A stretch of 64,000 nucleotides of DNA, taken from Mesorhizobium temperatum (GTDB taxonomy: Bacteria; Pseudomonadota; Alphaproteobacteria; Rhizobiales; Rhizobiaceae). Positions 42,958 to 51,957 of the stretch are shown piece after piece. Within the stretch, counting starts at the first letter, position 1. Every line of letters starts with the position of its first letter. The position numbers were made by a program, and so were the translations under genes. The notes beneath the pieces are model-generated. The model saw only the letters and a list, made by a program, of their open reading frames with translations, had not been told where the DNA came from and did no database searches. The DNA is taken from NCBI RefSeq assembly GCF_002284575.1, contig NZ_NPKJ01000019.1:301865-365864 (forward strand), read 5' to 3'.

Positions 42958-43125
42958 AGCCAGCTCCCGCAATCCTGAAGCATCCTAAAGGAAATGGCGG
43001 CCGATGAGGAGGGAGGCACCAAGCTTACCCGAATTATTCCTTTTGACCTCAACGCACAGTTTCCGCCTTAGTAGCGGAGAAATCCAATCCCAGTCGGTTC
43101 TGCCACTACCAGCATAATTCTAGTT
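42958..43125. other. Leader of giant gene B
   Basis: About 170 bases, partly resembling the sequence upstream of giant gene A (shared CATCCTA, GGAAATGG and GAGG blocks). It should contain the promoter of giant B. No gene is seen. Confidence 0.4.
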
Positions 43126-43383
43126 TTATTGATCGTCCCATTGGACCTCCATCCCGTGGCGCACTTGCGACAACGGGACACCGGCATAAGTCCCGCCTAT
43201 CGACCGAAGATCGCGTTTTCGCAGCACCTCGTCTGACAGGTTGAAGGTATGCTTGAGGATCGCCAGCCCCGCCATCAGCCGGGTCGGCAGCGGCGGCATG
43301 CCGGGACCGTCCGAATGGACCGCACCGAAACGCTCCTCCAGCACCGGCCAGTCGATCGCCTGCGCCAGGCGCAATCGCAAGTT
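43126..43383 (-). mobile_element. IS5-family transposase remnant
   Basis: The minus-strand frame encodes NLRLRLAQAIDWPVLEERFG, GMPPLPTRLMAGLAILKHTF and NLSDEVL, the N-terminal DUF772 part of IS5-group transposases. The catalytic DDE domain is absent, and the frame runs into unrelated residues before a stop at 43126. It abuts the stop codon of the TPR cyclase gene. No inverted repeats of a full IS were found. It is non-functional. Confidence 0.75.
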
Positions 43384-45620
43384 CACTTGACCACCGAAAA
43401 CTCGAACTGGTCCCAGCGGTAAACGGCCTTGTATTCGTCGTCGCGCCCCGGCGTTCTGAACACATTGCGATAAATTGCTCCACAGCTTGTCAGCTCTCCG
43501 GGAAAGGCATCGCACAGGAAATTGCCTTGCACCCAGGAGGTTCCTGTTCGGGTCCTCAGGCCAAAGGTTTCGCTGACGGCGCCGTCGACGGAGGTCGTGC
43601 GCTGCATCGGCAGGAACTTGTCAAACGCGAATTTTCCGCGAATTTCGTGGCCGAACATGAGAGACCTTATTTCCGCGCCTGTGAGCCGGTCCTTCGGATT
43701 CATGCCTGCCCTTGCCAATGGCGGCAGATCGGGCACGCCTGCCTTGGTCAGGCCGGCCAAAAGGCGTTCGATATCGGCCGTATTCTTGAAAACCATGAAG
43801 TCCTGGGTGATCAGTTGGTTTGGTTCCCACAGTAGCCTTTGCGTAACAACCTTCCTAAACCTTTCCAAGGCAGCCGCGGTCTGGTCGGTGCGCCCAAGAT
43901 GCCCATAGGCAGAAACAAGGACTTGCAGGGCATAGAATTTCGCCCGTGGGTCGGGCGATTCAAGATCCATCTTCTCGATGGAGTGAACCGCGTCCTCGAA
44001 TTTCCCTTGGCCGAACTCGGCTAGTCCGGCCTGGTAGTGCCGGTAGTCCATCCACGAGATCGGGTCGACGCGCGCGGCCGCCTCGAGATAGCTCAGCGCT
44101 TCCTTCGGCCTGCCGTTGAAATTCAGGGCATTGGCCAGCGAGAGATAATTCCAGGTATCGCTGGGATCGAGCGCTACCGACTTCAGCAGAACGGTGACTG
44201 CTTCGTCCGAGTTGTGTTCACGGACCATCAACTCGGCGACGAGCTGATAGTAGCCGGGCGAGGGATGTCGGGCGGCGAGCTTCAGGGTTTCGTGGACTTT
44301 GTCATAGGCCTCGGCTCGCGTAAGCCCCATCACCACGGCCCGGGTGATGTCCGCGTCCCAGTAAGCCCAGGCGAGTTGGGCATGAGCCGCGCCGAAATCG
44401 GGGTCGAGTTCAACCGCGTGCTGGAAATGCTTCACAGCCTGCGCAAACTCCTCGGGGGTGTTGATGCGGTTATAGATGTCCATCCCTTTGAGATAGACAT
44501 CATAGGCCTCGGGACTGTTTGTGCCTCCCGAGCGGGCGGCCGGCGCGACGCTCACCAGGCGGAGTTGGAGCGCGCCTGCGATGCTGCCGACGACCTTGTC
44601 CTGCAGCGCGAACACGTCCGCCCACCGGCCGTCGAAGCGCTCCGCCCAGAGATGTCGGGAAGTCGAGCTGTCGATCAGATGCGCATTGATGCGCATGTCG
44701 TCGCCGACGCGGCGAATCGAGCCTTTCAGCAGGTACCGGACGCCCAATGCCGCCGCAATCTCCTCCGGCTTCGGGTCCTTATCCTTGTAGGCGAAGGCCG
44801 CGCTGTGGGAGACGACGAAAAGACCCGGCACGCGCGCCAGTTCGGTCGTCAGGTCCTCTGTGAAGCCGTTGGCGAGATATTCTTGTTCCTTGTCATCGCT
44901 GAGATTTTCGAAGGGCAGGACGACTAGCGAGGGCCGGGTGTCGGCAGCCTCGCTGCCTGCCGGAACAGCAGGCTGTGCAGGCCTCTCCCACAGCTGCCAC
45001 CATGCTGCAGCAAGGCCGAGAGCCAGGAAGAGAACACCCGCCGCGACCGGAAAACGCCAGGCGCGTGGCTGGCGGCGAGCATGGAGGGTCTTGCCCGCTG
45101 CCACGGAATCAAGCAACACGCGATACGCCTGAACTGGTTCGGCGATGTTTTTGACCCTCTGTTCGCCCATTGGCTCAAAGGCGAACGCCAGCTTCCTTTC
45201 GACCTCCTTGGCCACTTTTCCCGAGATGCAGATGCCGCCAGGTTCCGCCAACTGCTGAAGTCTGGCCGCGATGTTGACCCCATCGCCATACCGGTCGTCG
45301 CCGTCGACGATCACCTCGCCGAGGTTGATGCCGATCCGCACCAGGATCTGTTCCACTGCGGGAAGCGAGGCGTTGCGCTCGGAAAGGCCCCGCTGCAACG
45401 ACACTGCACATTCGATGGCATCGACGACACTGCCGAATTCGGCCAGCATCCCATCGCCCATCAGCTTGAAGATATGGCCGTGGTGGCGGGCAATTTCGGG
45501 CTCGAACAGTTCCTTGCGTCCGGCACGTAGTCGCTCAAACGTACCGGCCTCGTCGCGCTCCATCAGAGTCGAATAGCCTACTACATCTGCGGCTAGAATC
45601 GCGGCAAGCTTGCGGTCCAT
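43383..45620 (-). CDS. Membrane adenylate cyclase with TolB-like and TPR domains
   Basis: This 745-residue protein has a class III cyclase at 1-170 with Asp12, Lys52 in FKLMGDGMLAEF, Asp56, Asn116 and Arg120. All catalytic and adenine-specifying residues are kept, so cAMP synthesis is expected. A membrane helix lies near 189-208 after basic residues. A TolB/FlgO-like domain follows (SLVVLPFENLSDDKEQEYLA, then YLLKGSIRRVGDDMRINAHL), then TPR repeats from about 365 to 600 and a C-terminal domain ending YRWDQFEFSVVK. This is a common rhizobial cyclase architecture. The ATG at 45620 lacks a strong ribosome site. It lies upstream of giant B on the same strand. Confidence 0.9.
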   Translation of the reverse strand: MDRKLAAILAADVVGYSTLMERDEAGTFERLRAGRKELFEPEIARHHGHIFKLMGDGMLAEFGSVVDAIECAVSLQRGLSERNASLPAVEQILVRIGINLGEVIVDGDDRYGDGVNIAARLQQLAEPGGICISGKVAKEVERKLAFAFEPMGEQRVKNIAEPVQAYRVLLDSVAAGKTLHARRQPRAWRFPVAAGVLFLALGLAAAWWQLWERPAQPAVPAGSEAADTRPSLVVLPFENLSDDKEQEYLANGFTEDLTTELARVPGLFVVSHSAAFAYKDKDPKPEEIAAALGVRYLLKGSIRRVGDDMRINAHLIDSSTSRHLWAERFDGRWADVFALQDKVVGSIAGALQLRLVSVAPAARSGGTNSPEAYDVYLKGMDIYNRINTPEEFAQAVKHFQHAVELDPDFGAAHAQLAWAYWDADITRAVVMGLTRAEAYDKVHETLKLAARHPSPGYYQLVAELMVREHNSDEAVTVLLKSVALDPSDTWNYLSLANALNFNGRPKEALSYLEAAARVDPISWMDYRHYQAGLAEFGQGKFEDAVHSIEKMDLESPDPRAKFYALQVLVSAYGHLGRTDQTAAALERFRKVVTQRLLWEPNQLITQDFMVFKNTADIERLLAGLTKAGVPDLPPLARAGMNPKDRLTGAEIRSLMFGHEIRGKFAFDKFLPMQRTTSVDGAVSETFGLRTRTGTSWVQGNFLCDAFPGELTSCGAIYRNVFRTPGRDDEYKAVYRWDQFEFSVVK

Positions 45621-45902
45621 TGGTGGCCTGACCCCACCATATCATAGCATTGGTTGTTCCGATAAGAAACTGACCTCGCCGGCACTCAGCAAATCCCTAC
45701 TTTCCGCGCGTTCATTGATGGCTGATGCGGCGATGGTTGACCAATGTCGTATTCTACCACATTCAAGATATTTGAGCTTAGCTGCCGGAATGGGTGGTTT
45801 GGGTCATTGGCGTGAATTCGACTGAGGGCGAACGAGCTTCCGCTTAGGGTAGAAATCGGTATTTCGCCTTCGGTACCAAGCGTCTGATTTCAACACTGGT
45901 CT
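45621..45902. other. Gap upstream of the TPR cyclase
   Basis: About 280 bases that include the left part of the direct repeat from 45856. It should hold the promoter of the TPR cyclase. No gene or clear motif is seen. Confidence 0.4.
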
Positions 45903-46182
45903 CTATTTCGCGCCGAGCCTGGCCAGCACGGCCTTGGGGATGTTGTATTCCCGGATCACTGCGTCGTGCTTGCGCAAGCCGCACAATTCGCGCTGGATGA
46001 AATAGCCGTGGACCGCCTCCGCCGCGTCCCTGAGCAGCTGGGCACGATGTTCGCCATCCTCTCCATGTTCACGCAACTTCGCCAGCGTTTCATCCACGCG
46101 CCGGCCGGCGCGGCCGAGCGCTGCTGCCTTTTCGCCGAGGATTTCATGGCCGAGCAGGTCGAGCGCGCTCTCCTGCGCTCCC
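45856..46182. repeat. 327-bp direct repeat, right copy
   Basis: This is the partner of 37564-37890, same orientation. It covers the 3' flank and most of the coding part of the small gene at 45903-46217, which is intact on this side. Confidence 0.85.
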
Positions 46183-46217
46183 GACCGTCCGAAATTCGAT
46201 GGCATTCGCACCGACAT
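45903..46217 (-). CDS. Small conserved rhizobial protein (DUF6665-like)
   Basis: This 104-residue mostly helical protein starts MSVRMPSNFGRSGAQ. It continues with ALDLLGHEILGEKAAALGRA and LREHGEDGEHRAQLLRDAAE, ending YNIPKAVLARLGAK. I believe it fits the DUF6665 family of rhizobial proteins of unknown function, with moderate certainty. The ATG at 46217 has GGAG six bases upstream. It follows the ABC transporter gene by 31 bases on the same strand and may be co-transcribed with it. A truncated copy lies 8.3 kb away. Confidence 0.75.
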   Translation of the reverse strand: MSVRMPSNFGRSGAQESALDLLGHEILGEKAAALGRAGRRVDETLAKLREHGEDGEHRAQLLRDAAEAVHGYFIQRELCGLRKHDAVIREYNIPKAVLARLGAK

Positions 46218-46248
46218 GCTTCACTCCGGTTCTTGCTGAAATCTGGCC

Positions 46249-48132
46249 CTACTCCGCCGGCCGCGTCTCCTCCAGCATGCTCTCCTCGTTGAACAGGAAG
46301 CCGCCGGACTGCCGCTTCCACAGCCGCGCATAGAGCCCGTCGAGCGCCACCAGTTCGTCATGCGTGCCCTGTTCGACGATGCGGCCGCCGTCGAGCACCA
46401 CCAGGCGATCGAGTGCGGCGATGGTCGACAGCCGGTGCGCGATGGCGATGACCGTCTTGTTCTCCATCAGCCTCGCCAGATTTTCCTGGATGGCCGCCTC
46501 GATGTCGGAATCAAGCGCCGACGTCGCCTCGTCGAGTATCAGGATCGGCGCGTCCTTGAGGAAGACGCGGGCGATCGCCACGCGCTGGCGCTGGCCGCCA
46601 GACAATTTCACGCCGCGCTCGCCGACAAAGGCCTCGTAGCCCTGGCGATCACGATTGTCGCGCAAGTCGAGGATGAAGTCGTGCGCCTCGGCCTTCTTCG
46701 CGGCGGCGACCACCTCGGCGTCGGTCGCGTCCGGCATGCCGAGCTTGATGTTGTCGCGCAAGGAACGGTGGAAAAGCGCGGTATCCTGGCTGACGACGCC
46801 GATATTGGCGCGAAGCGAATCCTGCGTCACCTCTGAAACATCCTGGCCGTCGATGGTGATCTTGCCGGCCTCGAGATCGTAGAGGCGCAGGATCAGATTG
46901 GCCAGCGTCGTCTTGCCGGCGCCGGACGGCCCGACCAGTCCGACCTTCTCGCCCGGCCGCACGACAAGGTCGATGCCGTTGAGCACGCCGAATCCCTTGC
47001 CATAGTGGAACTCGACCTGTTTCACGTCGATGCGGCCGCCGGCGACGACAAGCTCCCTGGCGTCAGGTGCGTCGGTCAGGCCGAGCGGCTGCGAGATCAG
47101 CGCCTTGGAATTTTCCAGCACGCCGAGATTCCGCAGGATGCCGTTGAGCTGCATCATCAGCCGTCCGAGCAGCATGTTGAGCCGCAACACCAGGGACAGC
47201 GTGAAGGCGACGGCGCCGACTGTGATCGAGCCTTCGACCCAGAGATAGACGGCAAAACAGGCGATCGCGGTGATCATCATCCCCGACAGCGTCGTCAGCG
47301 CCATGCGCACGCCGGTCAGCCTGCGGGTGAACGGGCGCAGCGCGTCGAGATAGATATCGAAGCCGCTCCTGATGTAACGGTCGTCGCCGTCGGCCGAGAA
47401 CAGCTTCAGCGTCTGCACGTTCGAATAGGAATCGACGATGCGGCCGGTGATCATCGAACCAGCCTCGGCGGTTGCCTCGGCATGCTTGCGGATCGCCGGC
47501 AGATAGCGCTTGGCCAGCCAGCCGAAGGCGGTGATCCAGATCACCACCAGCACCGCCAGCCGCAAGTCGAGGCTGGCGACCAGCACCAGCGTCGTCACCG
47601 TATAGACGACCATGAACCAGATGACCGCGATGAAGCTTTCCATCAAATCGCCGGTCGCCTGGCCCGCCTGCCAGACCTTGGTCGCGATGCGGCCGGCGAA
47701 ATCGTTCTGGAAGAAGGCGTAGGACTGGCGCGAGACATGACGGTGCGCCTGCCAGCGCACCAGATTGTAGAAGCCGGGGGTGATGGTCTGCTCGTCGACC
47801 AGCGCCGCCAGGCCGACGACGATGGTGCGGACGACCAGCACCACGGCGGCCATGAAGACAAGTTCGGGACCGGCGGCAGCCCATAGCGCATCCCAGCTGC
47901 GCTCGCCGGGGAGCTGGTCGAGAATGTCGACCAGCCTCCCGACGAAGTAGAACAGTCCAGCCTCGACCAGCGGCGCAATACCGCCGATGACCAGCATGGC
48001 GAAGAAGGCGACCTTCGCCTGGCCGACATAGTGCCAGAGGAACCCGCTGACGCTGACCGGTGGCCGAAGCCCCGCGGGCTCCCTGAACGGATAGACCCAG
48101 TTCTCGAACCAGCGATAGACGGCAATCATCAT
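46249..48132 (-). CDS. ABC exporter half-transporter, second of pair
   Basis: This 627-residue fusion of a six-helix permease (residues about 40-330) and an ATPase has Walker A GLVGPSGAGKTTLANL, signature LSGGQRQRVAIARVFLKDAP, Walker B LILDEATSALDS and the switch His in IAIAHRLSTI. It is the MsbA/multidrug type. It starts 25 bases after the stop of a homologous gene, so the two probably form a heterodimer. The substrate (lipid, drug or peptide) cannot be told. Both active sites appear complete. Confidence 0.9.
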   Translation of the reverse strand: MMIAVYRWFENWVYPFREPAGLRPPVSVSGFLWHYVGQAKVAFFAMLVIGGIAPLVEAGLFYFVGRLVDILDQLPGERSWDALWAAAGPELVFMAAVVLVVRTIVVGLAALVDEQTITPGFYNLVRWQAHRHVSRQSYAFFQNDFAGRIATKVWQAGQATGDLMESFIAVIWFMVVYTVTTLVLVASLDLRLAVLVVIWITAFGWLAKRYLPAIRKHAEATAEAGSMITGRIVDSYSNVQTLKLFSADGDDRYIRSGFDIYLDALRPFTRRLTGVRMALTTLSGMMITAIACFAVYLWVEGSITVGAVAFTLSLVLRLNMLLGRLMMQLNGILRNLGVLENSKALISQPLGLTDAPDARELVVAGGRIDVKQVEFHYGKGFGVLNGIDLVVRPGEKVGLVGPSGAGKTTLANLILRLYDLEAGKITIDGQDVSEVTQDSLRANIGVVSQDTALFHRSLRDNIKLGMPDATDAEVVAAAKKAEAHDFILDLRDNRDRQGYEAFVGERGVKLSGGQRQRVAIARVFLKDAPILILDEATSALDSDIEAAIQENLARLMENKTVIAIAHRLSTIAALDRLVVLDGGRIVEQGTHDELVALDGLYARLWKRQSGGFLFNEESMLEETRPAE

Positions 48133-48157
48133 TCAGCGGCCATCATTCTGCTGCCCA

Positions 48158-50047
48158 TCATTCTGCTGCTTGACCCTTGACGATGGCATCGTTGGCGGCG
48201 GCACCGTCATCGAGCAGGAAGCCGCCCGACTGGCGCTGCCAAAGCTGCGCATAGAGCCCGCCGCTGGCGACGAGTTGCTCATGCGAACCTTCCTCGATGA
48301 TGCGGCCCTTGTCCATGACGACGAGCCGGTCCATCGCCGCGATGGTCGAGAGCCGGTGCGCGATGGCGATGACGGTCTTGCCTTGCATGAGCTTGTAGAG
48401 GTTCTCCTGGATGGCGGCCTCGGCCTCGGAATCAAGCGCAGACGTCGCTTCGTCGAGAATGAGGATCGGCGCGTCCTTCAGCATAACGCGGGCAATGGCA
48501 ATGCGTTGCCGCTGGCCACCGGACAATTTGACGCCGCGATCGCCTACATGCGCATCGAAACCCGTGCGGCCACTGGCGTCCGAAAGCCTTGATATGAAAT
48601 CAAGTGCCTCGGCGCGGCTTGCTGCCTCGAGCAGCATCTCGTTGCTGGCGTCCGGCCGGCCATAAAGGATGTTCTCGCGCACCGAACGATGCAGCAGCGA
48701 GGTGTCCTGCGTGACCATGGCGATCTGGGCGCGCAGCGAATCCTGCGTCACCGCCGCGATTTCCTGGCCATCGATCAGGATCTTGCCGTTTTCAAGGTCG
48801 TAGAAGCGCAACAGAAGGTTGACCAGCGTCGACTTGCCGGCGCCTGAGCGGCCGACGATGCCGACCTTTTCGCCCGGCTTCACCGTCAGCGACAGGCTTT
48901 CGATCATTCCTTTCTGCTTGCCGTAGTGGAAGCGGATGTCCTCGAAACGGATCTCGCCCTTGGTCACGACAATGTCCTTGGCGCCAGGCCTGTCTTCGAC
49001 GACGCGCGGCAGCGAGATCGAGCTGATGCCGTCCTGCACCGTGCCGATATTCTCGAACAGGGTGGACATCTCCCACATGATCCATTGCGACATGCCCCAG
49101 AGCCGAAGAACGAGGCCGATGACCAGGGCGACAGCGCCGATCGTCACTACCTGGCCGAGCCACAGCCACAGCGAGATCGCGGTGACCGAAAACAACAGCA
49201 GTGAGTTCAGGACGTAGAGCAGGCCGTAGAGCTGCGTCACCAGCCGCATCGACCGGTAGACCGTATCGAGAAAGCCGGCCATGCCTTCCCGGGCGAAGGA
49301 CGCCTCGCGCCGCGCATGCGAGAACAGCTTGACCGTCTGGATGTTGGAGTAGCTGTCGACGACGCGGCCGGTCATGGTCGAGCGCGCATTGGCCTGCTCC
49401 TCGCCGACCTTGCCCAATCGCGGGATGAAATAGCGCAGGAGCAAGACATAGCCGGCAAGCCAGACGGCAAGCGGCGCCGCCAGCCGCCAGTCGGCCGAGC
49501 CGACGATGAACAGCATGCCGAGGAAATAGACCACGACATAATTGAGCACGTCGATGAGCTTGATGACGCATTCGCGCACGGCGAGCGCGGTCTGCATCAG
49601 CTTGGTCGCGATGCGTCCGGCGAACTCGTCCTGATAGAACGCCATCGACTGCTTGAGCAGGTAGCGATGCACCTGCCAGCGGATACGCATCGGATAGTTG
49701 CCCATCAGCGTCTGCTGGTTGAGGAGCGCATGGAACCAGACCGTCGCCGGCAGGGCGAACACCACGATGAAAGCCATGCCGGCGAGCTTCCAGCCCTCGG
49801 TCTGCAGGAACGTCTCGCGGTTCTGCGCCGACAGCCAGTCGACGATCCGGCCCATGAAGCCGAACATCCACACCTCGGCAAGGGCGATAGCCGTCACCAG
49901 CATCGCATCGATCGCGATGTAGGGCCAGGCACCGCGCGTATAGTGGACGCAGAAGGCGATCAGCGTCTTCGGCGGCTCGACCGGCTCCTCGGCAGGGAAC
50001 GGATCGAGCCTTGTTTCAAACCAGCGGAACATTGTCTTGGTACTCAT
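48158..50047 (-). CDS. ABC exporter half-transporter, first of pair
   Basis: This 629-residue paralogue of the next gene has N-terminal membrane helices (from about residue 45), Walker A GIVGRSGAGKSTLVNLLLRF, signature LSGGQRQRIAIARVMLKDAP and Walker B LILDEATSALDSEAEAAIQE. The ATG at 50047 (MSTKTMFRWFETRLDPFPAE) fits the paralogue's start MIAVYRWFENWVYPF; upstream in-frame residues are Arg-rich and overlap another gene. It is probably co-transcribed with its partner. Both half-sites look catalytically competent. Confidence 0.9.
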   Translation of the reverse strand: MSTKTMFRWFETRLDPFPAEEPVEPPKTLIAFCVHYTRGAWPYIAIDAMLVTAIALAEVWMFGFMGRIVDWLSAQNRETFLQTEGWKLAGMAFIVVFALPATVWFHALLNQQTLMGNYPMRIRWQVHRYLLKQSMAFYQDEFAGRIATKLMQTALAVRECVIKLIDVLNYVVVYFLGMLFIVGSADWRLAAPLAVWLAGYVLLLRYFIPRLGKVGEEQANARSTMTGRVVDSYSNIQTVKLFSHARREASFAREGMAGFLDTVYRSMRLVTQLYGLLYVLNSLLLFSVTAISLWLWLGQVVTIGAVALVIGLVLRLWGMSQWIMWEMSTLFENIGTVQDGISSISLPRVVEDRPGAKDIVVTKGEIRFEDIRFHYGKQKGMIESLSLTVKPGEKVGIVGRSGAGKSTLVNLLLRFYDLENGKILIDGQEIAAVTQDSLRAQIAMVTQDTSLLHRSVRENILYGRPDASNEMLLEAASRAEALDFISRLSDASGRTGFDAHVGDRGVKLSGGQRQRIAIARVMLKDAPILILDEATSALDSEAEAAIQENLYKLMQGKTVIAIAHRLSTIAAMDRLVVMDKGRIIEEGSHEQLVASGGLYAQLWQRQSGGFLLDDGAAANDAIVKGQAAE

Positions 50048-50468
50048 GTGCTTGTTTTCGCTCACGCGGCGCGGAGCGCGTGGCATCCTTGGAGCGCGTA
50101 GCGTCAAAGACCGGCGTGCCGGAATCACCCGGGCCGCCGGTCCTGCTTCGCGCAATATAGGACGTCGCGGGCTTTTCGCCGACAGGCTCGTTCGCCGATC
50201 CTGACAGTGCCGTGTCGACGACCCTGAGTGTCGCGCCGGTTTTTGCGCCGGGCCGGATCAGCCTGATGATCCGGCGCACCAACGACGGTCGGCTGCGGTC
50301 GGGAACCGCGCGCGAGAAATCGACGTCCGGCAGCATGCCGCGATGCGGGCGCCGGCGGGTCTCGGCGTGAGCCGCAGACGAATAGGTTTCGCCGATCAAA
50401 AGCGCCCAGGTCGCCATCCTGCGCTCGTGCAGGTTTCTTGAGCCGGGAATCTTGCAGGGATCGAACAT
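50016..50468 (-). CDS. Hypothetical basic protein overlapping the ABC gene start
   Basis: This 150-residue Arg-rich protein starts MFDPCKIPGSRNLHERRMAT and continues ALLIGETYSSAAHAETRRRP, then LVRRIIRLIRPGAKTGATLR. The ATG at 50468 has a strong GGAGG eight bases upstream, which supports translation. Its end overlaps the start of the ABC gene by 32 bases. I do not recognise the family, and the second half is of low complexity. It may be a real small gene at the head of the ABC operon. Confidence 0.5.
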   Translation of the reverse strand: MFDPCKIPGSRNLHERRMATWALLIGETYSSAAHAETRRRPHRGMLPDVDFSRAVPDRSRPSLVRRIIRLIRPGAKTGATLRVVDTALSGSANEPVGEKPATSYIARSRTGGPGDSGTPVFDATRSKDATRSAPRERKQAHEYQDNVPLV

Positions 50469-50885
50469 CGGTCCGTCCTCCATGTGAAAATACGGAAAAA
50501 AGTCAGGCCTGTTCGCGGGCGAATGGCCGGCGAAAGGCGGGGATTGAACAGAGGCGTGTTCAGGTGGGGCGTTCAGCCCCTTCGACAGCTTGAAAAACAT
50601 CGCAGGATTCCTTCGAAGGCCGAAAAAGGGTTTCGGCTAAGAATCGGTGCGATCGAAGTCTAAAAAGTCAGGAGAATCGTCGTACCGAAACCGCCGGCAG
50701 GCTGGTAAGCCCACAAGAGGGGCGCTGGATGTACATGATCATCATGAATTACCCCTCCATCGGTTCGGGTTGACAATGCCCGGCGTATAGCCGACTTCGC
50801 AGAAAATGACCACCCGCCAGTCCAGCAATTTCCAAAACCGCGAACCTGCTGTGGCCGATCTGCCACTTATTAGCAGGATGCGGAA
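50469..50885. other. Divergent intergenic region
   Basis: About 420 bases between the minus-strand ABC group and trmL. It must contain both promoters. TTGACA occurs near 50770 but without a properly spaced -10. No gene is supported. Confidence 0.4.
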
Positions 50886-51344
50886 ATGAACAACCGTCTC
50901 CGCATCGCGCTCTACCAGCCGGATATCGCCGGCAACACCGGGACAATCCTACGCTTCGCGGCTTGCCTCGGTCTCGGCGTCGACATCATCGAACCGGCCG
51001 GCTTCCCGCTCTCCGACCGTGCGCTGAAACGGGCCGGCATGGATTATCTCGAAATGGCGGCGCTGACCCGGCATGTCGACTGGCACGCCTTCGAGAACTG
51101 GCGCAGAGGCGAAGCGCGGCGGCTGGTGCTGCTGTCGACCAGAGCCGCGACCGCCTACACCGATTTCGCCTTCGCCGATGCCGACATTCTTTTGTTCGGC
51201 CGCGAATCCGCAGGCGTGCCGGATCCTGTCCACGAGGCGGCGGATGCGCGACTGATCATCCCGATGCAGCTGGGCGCGCGCAGCATCAACGTCGCGCTTT
51301 CCGTCGCCATGGTGGCCGGCGAGGCGATCCGGCAGCTCGGATAG
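50886..51344 (+). CDS. trmL: tRNA (cytidine(34)-2'-O)-methyltransferase
   Basis: TrmL methylates the ribose of wobble base 34 in certain leucine tRNAs using SAM. This 152-residue minimal SPOUT protein has LYQPDIAGNTGTILRFAACL, VDIIEPAGFPLSDRALKRAG, DYLE, LLFGRESAGVPDPVHEAAD and the knot region IPMQLGARSINVALSVAMVA. Length and motif order are standard. AGGA precedes the ATG. Confidence 0.95.
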   Translation: MNNRLRIALYQPDIAGNTGTILRFAACLGLGVDIIEPAGFPLSDRALKRAGMDYLEMAALTRHVDWHAFENWRRGEARRLVLLSTRAATAYTDFAFADADILLFGRESAGVPDPVHEAADARLIIPMQLGARSINVALSVAMVAGEAIRQLG

Positions 51345-51479
51345 CATTCGCAGACCCTCAGTGGGCGCAGCGAACACGGCCGCTTTCTGGCCGACGACCG
51401 CACCCTCTCTAGTCATTCTCACCCAGGCGCACATCGCCTTCTCCTGCGGTTTGCATATCAAGGGTTTCTTCGTCACAAG

Positions 51480-51495
51480 CTCAACTTAACTTGAG
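51480..51495. promoter_or_regulatory. SoxR box
   Basis: The dyad CTCAA-CTTAAC-TTGAG, extended by G, closely matches the known SoxR site CCTCAA-GTTAAC-TTGAGG. It ends 18 bases before the soxR start codon, so SoxR autoregulation is likely. Confidence 0.8.
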
Positions 51496-51513
51496 GTCAA
51501 GCGGAAAATTCGA

Positions 51514-51957
51514 ATGGCGGTGACGGAACTGACGGTCGGCCAGGTGGCCACGCGGAGCGGCGTGGCGGTATCGGCGCTGCATTTCTACGAGGCGCGCGGA
51601 CTGATCCGCAGCCACCGCACATCAGGCAACCAGCGGCGCTACGGCCGCGACGTGCTGCGACGTGTGGCGATCATCAGGATCGCGCAGGAGGTCGGCATCT
51701 CGCTGGCCGAGATCGGTGCTGCGCTTGAATCGCTGCCTGAAGGCCGCACGCCGACGCGCGAGGACTGGAACCTGCTTTCAACGGCCTGGCGCGACCAGCT
51801 CGATCGCAAGATTGCCCAGCTGAAGAAGCTGCGCGACGGGCTGACCGACTGCATCGGCTGCGGCTGCATGTCGATCGACAAATGCCCGCTGCGGAACAAG
51901 GAAGACCGATTGAGCGCCCAAGGCCCGGGCGCAAGGCGGTTGTTGGTCGCTCGCTAA
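51514..51957 (+). CDS. soxR: Redox-sensing activator SoxR
   Basis: This 147-residue MerR-family regulator has the N-terminal winged helix ([20 protein letters not shown], then [20 protein letters not shown]), a dimerisation helix and the [2Fe-2S] cysteines Cys113, Cys116, Cys118 and Cys124 in [13 protein letters not shown]. It responds to redox-cycling compounds and superoxide. A SoxR box lies directly upstream. No soxS is seen, as expected outside enterics. The end overlaps the convergent small gene by four bases. Confidence 0.95.
   Translation: MAVTELTVGQVATRSGVAVSALHFYEARGLIRSHRTSGNQRRYGRDVLRRVAIIRIAQEVGISLAEIGAALESLPEGRTPTREDWNLLSTAWRDQLDRKIAQLKKLRDGLTDCIGCGCMSIDKCPLRNKEDRLSAQGPGARRLLVAR

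Noticed and set aside
32768..45620. A known anti-phage system such as CBASS or an Avs-type system
   Set aside because: No CD-NTase, nuclease, TIR or other effector domain is seen. The predicted membrane topology with extracytoplasmic WD40 repeats differs from cytoplasmic Avs proteins. A defence role remains possible but unsupported.
50949..51476. A minus-strand gene driven by the SoxR box and running across trmL
   Set aside because: Its sequence is the antisense shadow of trmL after the first 30 codons and shows no protein family. TrmL is clear on the plus strand.
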